From: Selenomonadales bacterium
GTDB lineage: Bacteria > Bacillota > UBA994
NCBI GenBank assembly: GCA_018335585.1
Contig: JAGXRZ010000053.1
Coordinates: forward strand, 89,189-124,091
Length of the DNA stretch: 34,903 nt
Direction: 5' to 3'
Shown here: one piece after another, positions 25,950 to 34,334 of the stretch
How the letters are laid out: every line of letters starts with the position of its first letter
Position numbering within the stretch: the stretch's first letter is position 1
Position numbers and translations under genes: made by a program
Notes under the pieces: model-generated
What the model was told of the DNA's origin: nothing
What the model saw: only the letters and a program-made list of their open reading frames with translations
Database searches by the model: none

Positions 25950-27134
25950 ATGGAATGGCTCCCACTTCACGTACTCAGTCTAATGAGTGGCACTGCGGCT
26001 GATGGAGTTGATGCGGTGTTAGCCAATTTTTCGGTCGAAGCGGGCAGGCTTCAGTGGTCGGTGGTAGCGCGTTCACGCGTAGATTATTCTCCCACGCTTA
26101 GGGCACGTTTGCTGCGAGCAATGCGCTCCACCTCCGGCAACGTCGCACTTATCACTGAGCTTCACGCCGAGATTGGACACGTCTATGCCGCCTTAGCCGG
26201 GAACGTGTGCGATAAGTTTGTCGTCGATTTGGTGTCACTGTCGGGGCAAACCATCTTCCATATTCCTCGCCTTGACCCAGAACGGGGCTTTACCGTAAAG
26301 AGCACACTCCAACTAGGCGAAGCTGCTTGGGTGCTTGAACGTTGCCGCGTGCCGGTCATCTGCGATTTTCGCCAGTCCGATTTGGCGGCGGGGGGTGAGG
26401 GGGCACCCTTAGTGGCGTTTGGGGATCTGCAGTTGTACCACAAACCAGGATCTGCGAGGGCCATCCATAACATAGGCGGCATTTCCAACTTAACCTACCT
26501 GCCGGCGGACGGCGATAGTAGCCAAGTATTGGCTTTCGATACCGGGCCGGGGAACTGCCTGTTAGATGAAGCCGCACAGCGGTTCTTTGGCCTGGCCTTT
26601 GATTGCGACGGTGCATTGGCAGCGTGCGGGAAGGTCAACTCGGCTCTTCTTGCCACCTGGCTGCATCACCCATATTTGCGGCTACCACCTCCTAAATCTA
26701 CCGGACGTGAGATTTTTTGTTTAGAACAGATGCTACAGTGCGCCGCTCAGGTCGAATGCACTAATTATGACCTTATGGCTACGCTGACAGCCTTTACAGC
26801 CGCGAGCATTGCCGCAGGCTACCGTGATTATGTATTGCCGCGCGGGCTAGACGAGGTGTTGGTCGCCGGCGGTGGTGCGTATAACCCTACGCTTATGCAA
26901 GCACTGCGCCAGTGTCTTCCTGTGCCTGTGTACACCTTTGAGGATATAGGTCTTGTTGCCCGTGACCGTGAGGCTCTAGCCTTTGGGGTAATGGCCTACT
27001 ATGCCTATCACGGGGTGGACAACACTTTGCCTCAGGTTACCGGGGCTGCGCACCCCGTAGTCGCGGGAAAAATGCTGTTGCCGTCAGCAGGAAGGCGGGG
27101 TGCTGTTGCTCGTTTGCGAGAGTCGCACCGGTAG
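25950..27134 (+). CDS. anmK: anhydro-N-acetylmuramic acid kinase
   Basis: AnmK cleaves the 1,6-anhydro ring of anhMurNAc with water and phosphorylates it to MurNAc-6-phosphate in the cytoplasm. The 394-residue protein has all the family blocks: SGTAADGVD (13-21), DFRQSDLAAGGEGAPLV, HNIGGISNLTYL, FDTGPGNCLLD, KSTGREIF, VAGGGAYNP, and EALAFGVMAYYAYHG. ATG 25950 follows AGGAGGG. The substrate arises from lytic transglycosylases, so the organism should make such enzymes. Its 3' end overlaps the nagZ 3' end by 51 bp, tail to tail. Confidence 0.96.
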   Translation: MEWLPLHVLSLMSGTAADGVDAVLANFSVEAGRLQWSVVARSRVDYSPTLRARLLRAMRSTSGNVALITELHAEIGHVYAALAGNVCDKFVVDLVSLSGQTIFHIPRLDPERGFTVKSTLQLGEAAWVLERCRVPVICDFRQSDLAAGGEGAPLVAFGDLQLYHKPGSARAIHNIGGISNLTYLPADGDSSQVLAFDTGPGNCLLDEAAQRFFGLAFDCDGALAACGKVNSALLATWLHHPYLRLPPPKSTGREIFCLEQMLQCAAQVECTNYDLMATLTAFTAASIAAGYRDYVLPRGLDEVLVAGGGAYNPTLMQALRQCLPVPVYTFEDIGLVARDREALAFGVMAYYAYHGVDNTLPQVTGAAHPVVAGKMLLPSAGRRGAVARLRESHR

Positions 27135-28628
27135 CTTGCCGACTGCGCTTTGTTGTCCTGACAGCAATTTGGCCAGCGCGGCAAGTGCCTGTAGTTCGGT
27201 GCTGTAGGTACAGACCTGTGTGGTGTGTGGGGGCGCGGCCGCTAGGTCGTAGGGCGCGCCTACGGCCACTACTATAGTGCGCAGAAAGCGACGTGCGATT
27301 TCCCGCATAGTAACCGCCTGTACTGCGTCCGTCGCCAGACCGCGTACCAAGACCACGGCCGTGTGGCACTCGCCCTGGGTAGGAGGTCCGTCACCTATTT
27401 GCAGGAGTCGGCCCAAGTTCTTGCGTGCATTGTGGAGCACCCCATCGTCGCGGGCGGCAACAAGCTTTACACCTTGGCAGTCGGGCAGGGGCAAGAGAGC
27501 TTGTGCGTCATGCACCACCGTAACAGCTGCGCCGTAAGCATTCTCCCGGAGCCGAGCAAAGGCGTCGCGCTCCGTGGCAGTAAGGGGCTGCTCTGCGCGT
27601 GTGCACCACCGCGCCTTAGCCGCGGCAATGCGGCCAAGTGCCTCGTCTATGCGCTGCATAGGCAGCTCGCCCGAAGCTAAAGCCTCGCAAATGGCAGCGT
27701 GTGTCGCCTGCTGCACTGCCGGGCTGTGGGAGATAAGTACCATGTCCGCCCCGGCCCTAAGTGCCAGCACCGCGCCACTAGCCGTGCCTACCCCCTTGGC
27801 GATAGCCGACATCTCCATACAATCGGTGAAGACTAATCTGCCAAATTGCAGCCTGTCGCGCAGGACCCCTTGGATTATCGCGGGGGAGAGAGTGGCAGGC
27901 TTATCTGGGTCTAGCGCGGGATAGACTACATGCGCCGTCATCAGGCCTGCAATGCCGTGGTGTATGCTATGGCGGAACGGCCCTAGCTCGATGCGAGAAA
28001 GCGCCTCTCTATCGCGCTCCACCCGGGGTAGCACAGCATGCGAGTCTTCCTTAGCGTGCCCATGACCGGGGAAGTGCTTGCCTACAGCCATAACCTGTGC
28101 TTCCGTCAACCCCTGCACTGCCGCCTGCCCGAGTGCGCCGACCCACTGCGCATCATCGCCAAACGACCGCACTCCGATGACTGGGTTCTCGGGGGTGTCG
28201 TTAACATCTAAGACCGGCGAAAAGTTGACATTGATGCCTGCGGCGGCAAGTTCCCTCCCTAGGGCGTAATAGATCTGCTGTGTGAAGCCTGTGTCCCCTA
28301 GGCCTAGACTAGCGGCCGAAAGGGCCATGGCTGGCGGCCAGCGCGGCACGTCTTTGCTGAGCCGGGAAACCGGCCCGCCCTCCTGGTCGGTGGCGATAAA
28401 GAGCGGCCACTGCGCTGACGATGTCTGTGCCATGCTTTGCAGTGCTGCCGACAGAGCGCGCACTTCCGCTAGAGTGCCTAGGTTGCGGCTAAAGTAGATG
28501 ACGCCGCCTACCCCAAGCTCTAGCACAGCTTCTCTGGCCGCATTAGGGTCAGGCGAAAGGAACCCACACATCATCACTTGTCCGGCCTTCTCGGCTACAG
28601 ACAAACGCGCAGGGTCAAGCTTACGCAT
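27084..28628 (-). CDS. nagZ: beta-N-acetylglucosaminidase NagZ (GH3), cytoplasmic
   Basis: NagZ removes GlcNAc from GlcNAc-(anhydro)MurNAc peptides. The 514-residue protein has a GH3 barrel (about 10-340) with ATDQEGGPVSRL, the catalytic His-Asp loop KHFPGHGHAKEDSH (184-197) and the nucleophile D269 in VFTDCMEMSAI. A C-terminal second domain follows (about 365-500), as in Bacillus NagZ. No signal peptide is present, unlike the secreted Bacillus enzyme, so it should act in the cytoplasm on imported fragments. The ATG overlaps the stop of the upstream murQ fusion by 8 nt (ATGCGTAA), so it is coupled. The last 16 residues lie in the overlap with anmK and look unstructured. Confidence 0.94.
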   Translation of the reverse strand: MRKLDPARLSVAEKAGQVMMCGFLSPDPNAAREAVLELGVGGVIYFSRNLGTLAEVRALSAALQSMAQTSSAQWPLFIATDQEGGPVSRLSKDVPRWPPAMALSAASLGLGDTGFTQQIYYALGRELAAAGINVNFSPVLDVNDTPENPVIGVRSFGDDAQWVGALGQAAVQGLTEAQVMAVGKHFPGHGHAKEDSHAVLPRVERDREALSRIELGPFRHSIHHGIAGLMTAHVVYPALDPDKPATLSPAIIQGVLRDRLQFGRLVFTDCMEMSAIAKGVGTASGAVLALRAGADMVLISHSPAVQQATHAAICEALASGELPMQRIDEALGRIAAAKARWCTRAEQPLTATERDAFARLRENAYGAAVTVVHDAQALLPLPDCQGVKLVAARDDGVLHNARKNLGRLLQIGDGPPTQGECHTAVVLVRGLATDAVQAVTMREIARRFLRTIVVAVGAPYDLAAAPPHTTQVCTYSTELQALAALAKLLSGQQSAVGKLPVRLSQTSNSTPPSC

Positions 28629-30618
28629 GGCCGGTCACCACTGCGTTAGCGAAGCGTGCCCGTAGCGAGTAGATGTCGGTGCTGTCTCGGCCTGCGTGCA
28701 CGCGATTAGTGAGCAGAATTATGCCGAGGTCGTGTGCCGGCGCGCACCACAAGCTAGTCCCCGTAAACCCCGTATGGCCAAAAGCGCCACACGAGAGAAA
28801 GTCTCCACCCGAGCAATGTGTGCGTGAGGGTAGCAGCCAACCTAAGCCGCGCGGCTCCGCACCGCCGACATGCGTAGCCGTAGCTAACGCTACACTGTGC
28901 GGTGAGAGAATAGCCTCGCCGCGGTGCCTGCCGTTGTTTAGCCATATGGCAGCATAAACCGCGATGTCCGCCGCGGTACTAAACAACCCGGCGTGCCCTG
29001 CCACACCGCCGAGGGCATGGGCATTTTCGTCGTGCACTTCCCCCCACATAAATCTGCCGTAGTCGCTGCGGTACTCGGTCGCAGCAGTGCGGCGTCGTTT
29101 TTCATGGCCAGGCAAAAAACACGTGTCGTCCATGCCTAGGGGGAGATAAATATTGTCGCGGGCAAAATCAGCTAGGCTCATGCCGCTGACTGCGCGCACT
29201 AGCTCACCGAGCATCATGAACCCGAGGTCGCTGTAGACTACGGTCTGGCCTAGTTGTTCCTGTTCACCCATCGGCAGTGCACAAATGTAGTCAATCATCT
29301 CCGCGGCCGACAAGTTGAGCTGCCAGAGGTGCAAGTGCGCAGGTAAACCGGAAGTGTGGGTCAGCAAGTGCCGCAGCGTAATCCTGCCCTTGCCTGCTTG
29401 GCCAAAATACGGCACAAAGAGCGCTAGCGGGTCGTCAAGCCGCACTAGGCCGCGCTCTACCAGCAGCAAAACAGCAGGCAGCGTAGCCATAACTTTGGTG
29501 AGCGACGCCACATCGAAAATGGTATGCAACTGCATTGGCAAGCGCTCCGGCGCCCTTACTGCTAAGCCAAAGGCGCGTATGTCTTCAATGCGGCCGCGAC
29601 GCAGCACAGCAGCCACAGCTCCGGGGATGCTACCCTCGCCGTTACCCACTGCCCGTTCCACAACCGCGAAAGCAGCTGCAAAGGGGGTGAACGATGCCCT
29701 GCGGCTCTGTGCGGGCGACTGCCGCTGTCCGCAGGCTAGGGAGATAGCTGACCTAATCGAGCCGCCGGTGTTCTGCAGCGCCGAGCGCGCTATTTCCGGG
29801 CGTTGCTCGGACAGCAGGGAGACAAGTGCAGTGTCTAACTCCCCGGTACAGTCGGCAAGCTGTTGCCTTGCTTTGTCCTCGGTAACCTCGGTTGCGGCGG
29901 TTAGTATGTCGATTGCCCGGCGGTTAAGCTTAGCGTTATGCGAGCTCGCCCCCGCCATTAGATTCGAGTAGGTTCGTCCAAGGGCAATCATGGACGCGGT
30001 GGAAATCATGTTAAGAATCAGCTTTTGCGCCGTGCCGTTCTTAAGTCTTGTCGACCCTGCCACTACCTCCGGCCCGACGTCAAAGCAAATGGACACATCG
30101 GCGAGCGTCACCAGGCGACCCGGCGCGCCCACCAAAGCTATCGTCTTTGCCCCTAGTGCGCGAGCTTCAGCCATTACACCCGCGACAAAAGGAGTCTGCC
30201 CCGAGGCCGCAATCCCGATAACGGCGTCCGCGGCTCCTATGTTTTGTTCGCGCGCAGCCGCCACACCGGCTGTTTGGTCGTCCTCGGCCTTTTCATCGGC
30301 GACCAACATCGTCTCTTTACCGCCCGAGATTAGCACAACAAAGCGTTTGCCAAGCGTGCCGAAAGTAGGCGGAAGCTCACTGGCATCAAGTACAGCCTGC
30401 CTTCCGCTGCTGCCTGCACCGGCGTAAAAAACCCGGCCGCCTGCTGTCAAAGAGGCTATAACTATCTCTGTCGCCTGCTTAATCGCCGGAAGTACCGCCG
30501 CCACCGCGGGTGGTACCTGAGCGTCCTCCTCGTGTATGGCGGCTAGCACTTGGTCTACCGACCACAGGTCAAGGTCAACCGTGCGCTGATTGGCCCGCTC
30601 CGTGCGTGGTTTATGCAT
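28621..30618 (-). CDS. murQ: bifunctional MurNAc-6-phosphate etherase / AmiE-like serine amidase fusion
   Basis: Residues 1-295 are a complete MurQ: SIS-domain GAGSSGR (67-73), ASELPPTF with E81, KAEDD with E112 (matching the two catalytic Glu of E. coli MurQ), and GSTRLKNGTAQKLILNM. MurQ removes D-lactate from MurNAc-6P to give GlcNAc-6P. After a linker (about 296-320) residues 325-665 form a beta-lactamase-fold serine hydrolase: SLTK (S372, K375), YSD (462-464) and HTG (615-617). It resembles Bacillus AmiE, the MurNAc-L-Ala amidase encoded next to murQ and nagZ. One uninterrupted frame encodes both. There is no signal peptide. ATG 30618 is chosen (GAGGGGGG 9 nt upstream); it overlaps the kinase stop by 8 nt. 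Confidence 0.92.
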   Translation of the reverse strand: MHKPRTERANQRTVDLDLWSVDQVLAAIHEEDAQVPPAVAAVLPAIKQATEIVIASLTAGGRVFYAGAGSSGRQAVLDASELPPTFGTLGKRFVVLISGGKETMLVADEKAEDDQTAGVAAAREQNIGAADAVIGIAASGQTPFVAGVMAEARALGAKTIALVGAPGRLVTLADVSICFDVGPEVVAGSTRLKNGTAQKLILNMISTASMIALGRTYSNLMAGASSHNAKLNRRAIDILTAATEVTEDKARQQLADCTGELDTALVSLLSEQRPEIARSALQNTGGSIRSAISLACGQRQSPAQSRRASFTPFAAAFAVVERAVGNGEGSIPGAVAAVLRRGRIEDIRAFGLAVRAPERLPMQLHTIFDVASLTKVMATLPAVLLLVERGLVRLDDPLALFVPYFGQAGKGRITLRHLLTHTSGLPAHLHLWQLNLSAAEMIDYICALPMGEQEQLGQTVVYSDLGFMMLGELVRAVSGMSLADFARDNIYLPLGMDDTCFLPGHEKRRRTAATEYRSDYGRFMWGEVHDENAHALGGVAGHAGLFSTAADIAVYAAIWLNNGRHRGEAILSPHSVALATATHVGGAEPRGLGWLLPSRTHCSGGDFLSCGAFGHTGFTGTSLWCAPAHDLGIILLTNRVHAGRDSTDIYSLRARFANAVVTGHA

Positions 30619-31558
30619 AGCCCACATCCCCCCTCTGCGTCTTGGCGTAGAACGCCCGCGCCAAACTAGCTGCCCCCTCACACGGCGGAACTAGCGAGAC
30701 AAACACCTTGGACAGAAGTAGTGCTTCCTGCAGTGACGCAGATACTCGCCCTACATACATCTCGTCGCGGAAGCAACCGCCGACAAGCGCGATGTGCGGC
30801 GCGTCAAGTGACAGGAGCTCGGCTACCTTTACCGCACGCTCGACGAGTGTCTCTGCGTGAGAACTGACAATGGCTGAGGATAGCGCATCTCCTGCCTTGG
30901 CCGACGAAAAGACCAACGGTGCTAACGCGGCCACCTCTGAGGTAGACATCTTCGCGAGGCAGGGTATGAGGTCGCGGGGAGCAGAGAGAGCAAGCCTAGT
31001 CATAAACCGCTCCAACAGCGGCGACTTTTCGCCCCGCAATCCCTCGTGCAGACGTATCGCTTGGCGTAGCGCCGTGAGCGCTATTGCGTATGCCCCGCCT
31101 TCGTCGCCTAGCAATGCGCCCCATCCGCCAAGACCGATAAAGGTATCGCCATTCCTGCCCAGGCAGTTTGAGCCTGTGCCGGCAATCACTACGATGCCGT
31201 TTTGGTCGCCGTGGGCCGCAGCGAGGGCCGTTCGGCTGTCTTCCGTAACTAAGAGCGGTGTGCCCGGCCACAGCAGCCGCAAAGCCTCCTGTGCAACGCG
31301 TCGCTCCTCGGCCCTGCCTACCCCGGCAAGACCTATACAAATGGCAGATAGCTGCTCGTCGTGTAGCGAGGCCTCTGCCAAGGCGGCAGTTAGAGCCGCG
31401 GCAACCGCATCCTGCATGGCCTGCTGCCCGCCGGCAGTGAAATGGTTAGCGGGGCCACTGCTACCCTTACCCAAAACAGCTCCGTAGGCATCGGTAATGC
31501 AAGCCTCGGTCTTAGTCCCGCCCCCGTCTACCCCCGCAAAAAAACCGGTCTGCCTCAC
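30611..31558 (-). CDS. BadF/BadG-family sugar kinase (MurK/NagK-like)
   Basis: This 315-residue ASKHA-fold kinase has phosphate-1 motif GVDGGGTKTEA (9-19), GLAGVGR, the DSRTALAAAHG loop, phosphate-2 motif IAGTGSNCLG, GGWGALLGDEGGAYAIA and the adenosine motif ALVGGCF. In this family Clostridium MurK phosphorylates both MurNAc and GlcNAc, and others act on GlcNAc. With murQ directly downstream, a MurNAc/GlcNAc kinase is the best reading. GTG 31558 sits in a GTGA overlap with the nagR stop, so translation is coupled. Confidence 0.87.
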   Translation of the reverse strand: MRQTGFFAGVDGGGTKTEACITDAYGAVLGKGSSGPANHFTAGGQQAMQDAVAAALTAALAEASLHDEQLSAICIGLAGVGRAEERRVAQEALRLLWPGTPLLVTEDSRTALAAAHGDQNGIVVIAGTGSNCLGRNGDTFIGLGGWGALLGDEGGAYAIALTALRQAIRLHEGLRGEKSPLLERFMTRLALSAPRDLIPCLAKMSTSEVAALAPLVFSSAKAGDALSSAIVSSHAETLVERAVKVAELLSLDAPHIALVGGCFRDEMYVGRVSASLQEALLLSKVFVSLVPPCEGAASLARAFYAKTQRGDVGYA

Positions 31559-32313
31559 TTTACCACCTCGATTACAAATCTGTAGCGATCCGCCCGATAG
31601 AGCGAACGCACATGTTCAAGCGGGACGTCTGCTCTGTCTAAGGTGGTGCGTTCGCGCGCCAGGAGAGGAGCCCCGCTGGCAATACCGAGCAGCTCTGCCT
31701 CGCGGCTTAGAGCGGAACGCGCCTCGAGCGTTTCGATGGCGCGGGCAAACTCAACATTATAGTGGCGGCGCAGTAGTTCGTACAGCGAGGTGCGGGCTAA
31801 ATCGAACTCTGCCGTCAAAAAGTCGGGGAACCGGCGGTAGGGCATGTGCGACACCTCAAGTGCCATGGGCTTATCATCTGCCAGACGCAGTCTCTCTAGC
31901 ACTATGACCTCTTCGCCGGGCGTGAGCCAGAGCGCCTGCGCTATGCGCTGCTCGGCCGCCTGCACACTGAGAGATAACACCACAGTAGAGGGGGATAACC
32001 CGCGCCTAAGCATGTCCTCGGTAAAACTGGTCAGCTTCGTTAACCCTTGCTCTAGTTTAGGCGGTGCGACAAAAGTCCCCAGCCCGCGTCTACGGATGAG
32101 CACGCCTTCGTTTACCAGTGCCGCTAGTGCTTGCCGCACCGTCAGTCGATTAATCATGGCCCATTCGGCGATTTGTCGTTCGGAGGGAAGCCTGTCGCCA
32201 CAGGAAACATGCCCTGTCTCAATCAGGCGCTTAATTATTGCCTGCAGCTGAAAGTACAGCGGTACGGGCGAGTCCGTCTGCAAAGTCATTTCTCCAAAAA
32301 AACTAGCCGTCAC
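31555..32313 (-). CDS. nagR: GntR/HutC-family regulator NagR
   Basis: The 252-residue protein has an N-terminal winged helix (PVPLYFQLQAIIKRLIETG, LPSERQIAEWAMINRLTVRQALAALVNEG, GLGTFVAPPK) and a C-terminal UTRA effector domain (about 95-250; FTEDMLRRGLSP, VIVLERLRLADDKPMALEVSHMPYRRFP). In Bacillus, NagR (YvoA) represses nag genes and responds to GlcNAc-6P or GlcN-6P. Here it is divergent from nagAB and first in an operon with the kinase, murQ fusion and nagZ. GTG 32313 is chosen (GGAAGGTGAG upstream); ATG 32289 is an alternative. Confidence 0.9.
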   Translation of the reverse strand: MTASFFGEMTLQTDSPVPLYFQLQAIIKRLIETGHVSCGDRLPSERQIAEWAMINRLTVRQALAALVNEGVLIRRRGLGTFVAPPKLEQGLTKLTSFTEDMLRRGLSPSTVVLSLSVQAAEQRIAQALWLTPGEEVIVLERLRLADDKPMALEVSHMPYRRFPDFLTAEFDLARTSLYELLRRHYNVEFARAIETLEARSALSREAELLGIASGAPLLARERTTLDRADVPLEHVRSLYRADRYRFVIEVVK

Positions 32314-32345
32314 TTACTCACCTTCCTGCCGGGAAAAGTCCTGCG

Positions 32346-32374
32346 TTGCCGGTAGCGTGCGTCAGTGCTATACT
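32346..32374 (+). promoter_or_regulatory. nagA promoter
   Basis: TTGCCG (32346-32351), 17-bp spacer, TATACT (32369-32374) preceded by TGC (extended -10). It drives nagA-nagB. Its -10 overlaps the NagR operator. Confidence 0.75.
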
Positions 32375-32394
32375 GGTATAGACCTCTAGTCCAA
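32367..32394 (-). promoter_or_regulatory. nagR operon promoter
   Basis: On the minus strand: TTGGAC (32394-32389), 16-bp spacer, TATAGC (32372-32367). The spacer contains the whole NagR operator, so the regulator should repress its own operon. The two divergent promoters face each other and overlap. Confidence 0.6.
32372..32387. promoter_or_regulatory. NagR-type operator
   Basis: ACTGGTATAGACCTCT agrees at 13 of 16 positions with ATTGGTATAGACAACT, a NagR/YvoA site of B. subtilis as remembered, and closely with the DasR-type ACTGGTCTAGACCA core. Its position in both promoters fits repression of both directions. Confidence 0.8.
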
Positions 32395-32470
32395 CAATTC
32401 GCGCTATGCCGACTGTTTCCTGCTGGCCATAATGGCATCACGCAAATTTCTTCTGCTGAGGAGTGAGCGC

Positions 32471-33604
32471 ATGAAAGCCATCGTGAACGCTGCTTTGGTG
32501 CTAGCCGACGAAGTGCTCCTAGGGCATAGCCTAGTATTTGGCGAGCAAATAGTGGCCCTAAGCGACGAGGCGCATCCCCCGACGGGAAGGTTTTCTGAGG
32601 TGATTGACGCGAGGGGCCTATTCGTCGCGCCGGGGTTTATCGACATACATGTGCATGGGTTTGGCGGCGGCGACACCCTTGACGCAGGAGGGCTGGGCCT
32701 CGTCAAAATGGCGCGCCAGCTCCCCTCTACAGGCGTAACTGCCTTTTTGCCTACCACCATCTCGTACCCTCTCCCGCGCCTGCGAGAGGTCCTCGGCCAT
32801 ATTCGGATAGCTGCGGGGGCTTCGTCAGGCGCAGCCGTTTTAGGCTGTCACCTAGAAGGCCCCTTTATTAGCGAGCGAGCTAAGGGGGCACACGACGCCC
32901 GCCACCTCGCTTTGCCTGTGCCGGAGCTGCTGGCCGAATTTAGCGACGTAACTAAAGTCGTTACACTCGCCCCCGAGTTGCCGGGTGGGGCGGAATTTAT
33001 AGTCCAGTGTATCGAGCATGGCGTTAAGGTTGCGGTTGGGCACACATCCGCCACGTATGAGCAAGCAATGGACGCCGTGGCCGGTGGGGCCTGTCTGTTT
33101 ACGCACGTCTTTAACGCGATGGCTCCTCTGCATCACCGTGAGCCGGGCGCGCTCGGGGCGGCACTCGACAGCGACGCCTACTGTGAACTTATCGCCGACA
33201 ACGTCCATGTGCACCCCGCCATGCAGAGGCTTCTGCTTCGCACTAAGCGCGCGGAGAGAATTGTTCTCGTTACCGATAGCACCATGGCCGGATTGCCTGA
33301 TGGCACTTACGAGCTATATGGCAAGACAGTGACCCTGCAGGGGAACGCCGTGCGTCTCCCTACCGGACAGCTTTTTGGCAGCGCCCTGACGCTAGACCGC
33401 GCTGTATGCAACTTTATGGCCAACACGGGGCTGTCTCTTCCCAAGGCGGTGCAGCTAGTTACAGCTAATCCCGCGCGCGTGCTTGGCCTGTCGCAGCGCA
33501 AAGGCCGCCTTGCTGTAGGACTAGATGCCGACATAACCGTTTTTGACCGGGACTTAAACATCAGCCAGACCTATGTGCGCGGCGAGTGCGTGTACAGGAG
33601 GTGA
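32471..33604 (+). CDS. nagA: N-acetylglucosamine-6-phosphate deacetylase
   Basis: NagA converts GlcNAc-6P to GlcN-6P and acetate, the step after MurQ. The 377-residue amidohydrolase has APGFIDIHVHG (HVH at 60-62), CHLEGPFISERAKGAHD, VAVGHTSATYEQA, FNAMAPLHHREPG, DNVHVHP and the catalytic Asp in LVTDSTMAG. ATG 32471 follows GAGGAG; an in-frame ATG at 32432 lacks a site and adds a non-homologous leader. nagB follows after 4 nt. Confidence 0.96.
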   Translation: MKAIVNAALVLADEVLLGHSLVFGEQIVALSDEAHPPTGRFSEVIDARGLFVAPGFIDIHVHGFGGGDTLDAGGLGLVKMARQLPSTGVTAFLPTTISYPLPRLREVLGHIRIAAGASSGAAVLGCHLEGPFISERAKGAHDARHLALPVPELLAEFSDVTKVVTLAPELPGGAEFIVQCIEHGVKVAVGHTSATYEQAMDAVAGGACLFTHVFNAMAPLHHREPGALGAALDSDAYCELIADNVHVHPAMQRLLLRTKRAERIVLVTDSTMAGLPDGTYELYGKTVTLQGNAVRLPTGQLFGSALTLDRAVCNFMANTGLSLPKAVQLVTANPARVLGLSQRKGRLAVGLDADITVFDRDLNISQTYVRGECVYRR

Positions 33605-33608
33605 GCAA

Positions 33609-34334
33609 ATGCGCAGTGTAGTAGCTTCCTCACACAGTGAGGCCTGCCTTTGGGCGGCACAGCTGGTTGGGCGCGCAGTGCGCGACAAGCCCGCCTGTGC
33701 CTTAGGGCTGGCGGCGGGTGAGACGCCCCGCCTTATGTACGCTGAACTGGTGCGTATGCACCGAGAGTCAGGCCTAAGTTTCGCACAGGCAACGGCCTTT
33801 GCTTTAGATGAGTACGTCGGGGTGGCGCCCGCTGACCCAGCTAGCTTCAGCTTCTTTTTATACCGCAATCTGTTAGGACAGGTGGATTTTGCTCCGCACA
33901 ATATCCATCTCATTGACGCTCTTGCTCTAGACGTCAACGCTGAGTGCGCGCGCTACGAGCGGCGAATTGCTGCGTGCGGCGGCATAGACCTGTTGATACT
34001 TGGTCTAGGGCAGAACGGCCATATTGGCTTTAACGAGCCCGGCACGAGCTTTGTGCAAGGTGTACACCGCGTAGGTCTTACCCAAGCAACGATTGCCGCG
34101 AATGCACGCCACTTTGCCGACCCTTCGCAGGTGCCGCGCTTCGCAATCAGCCTCGGCATTAGAAATATCCTCGAGGCCAAGAAGATTCTGCTTCTCGTAA
34201 GCGGCAAAAATAAAAGCGAGGCCCTGCGCCTAGCCCTCTGCGGCAGCGTAGACCCTCGCGTGCCTGCCTCTGTGTTGCAGACACACCCCGATGTCACCTT
34301 AGTGGCCGACCATGAGGCAGCTAGCCTTCTGTAA
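33609..34334 (+). CDS. nagB: glucosamine-6-phosphate deaminase
   Basis: NagB converts GlcN-6P to fructose-6P and ammonia, feeding glycolysis. The 241-residue protein has LGLAAGETPRLMYAEL, catalytic D67 in ALDEYVG, GLGQNGHIGFNEPG (132-145; H138 matches the E. coli active-site His) and ISLGIRNILEAKKILLLVSG. It is the short form without the long C-terminal allosteric tail of the E. coli enzyme. ATG 33609 follows CAGGAGGTGAG. Confidence 0.96.
   Translation: MRSVVASSHSEACLWAAQLVGRAVRDKPACALGLAAGETPRLMYAELVRMHRESGLSFAQATAFALDEYVGVAPADPASFSFFLYRNLLGQVDFAPHNIHLIDALALDVNAECARYERRIAACGGIDLLILGLGQNGHIGFNEPGTSFVQGVHRVGLTQATIAANARHFADPSQVPRFAISLGIRNILEAKKILLLVSGKNKSEALRLALCGSVDPRVPASVLQTHPDVTLVADHEAASLL

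Noticed and set aside
27277-28497. Several plus-strand frames antisense to nagZ
   Set aside because: Low-complexity Arg/Ser/Ala-rich translations without ribosome sites; typical shadows.
31496-31907. Plus-strand long frame across the kinase/nagR junction
   Set aside because: Antisense shadow of two well-recognised genes in a GC-rich region.
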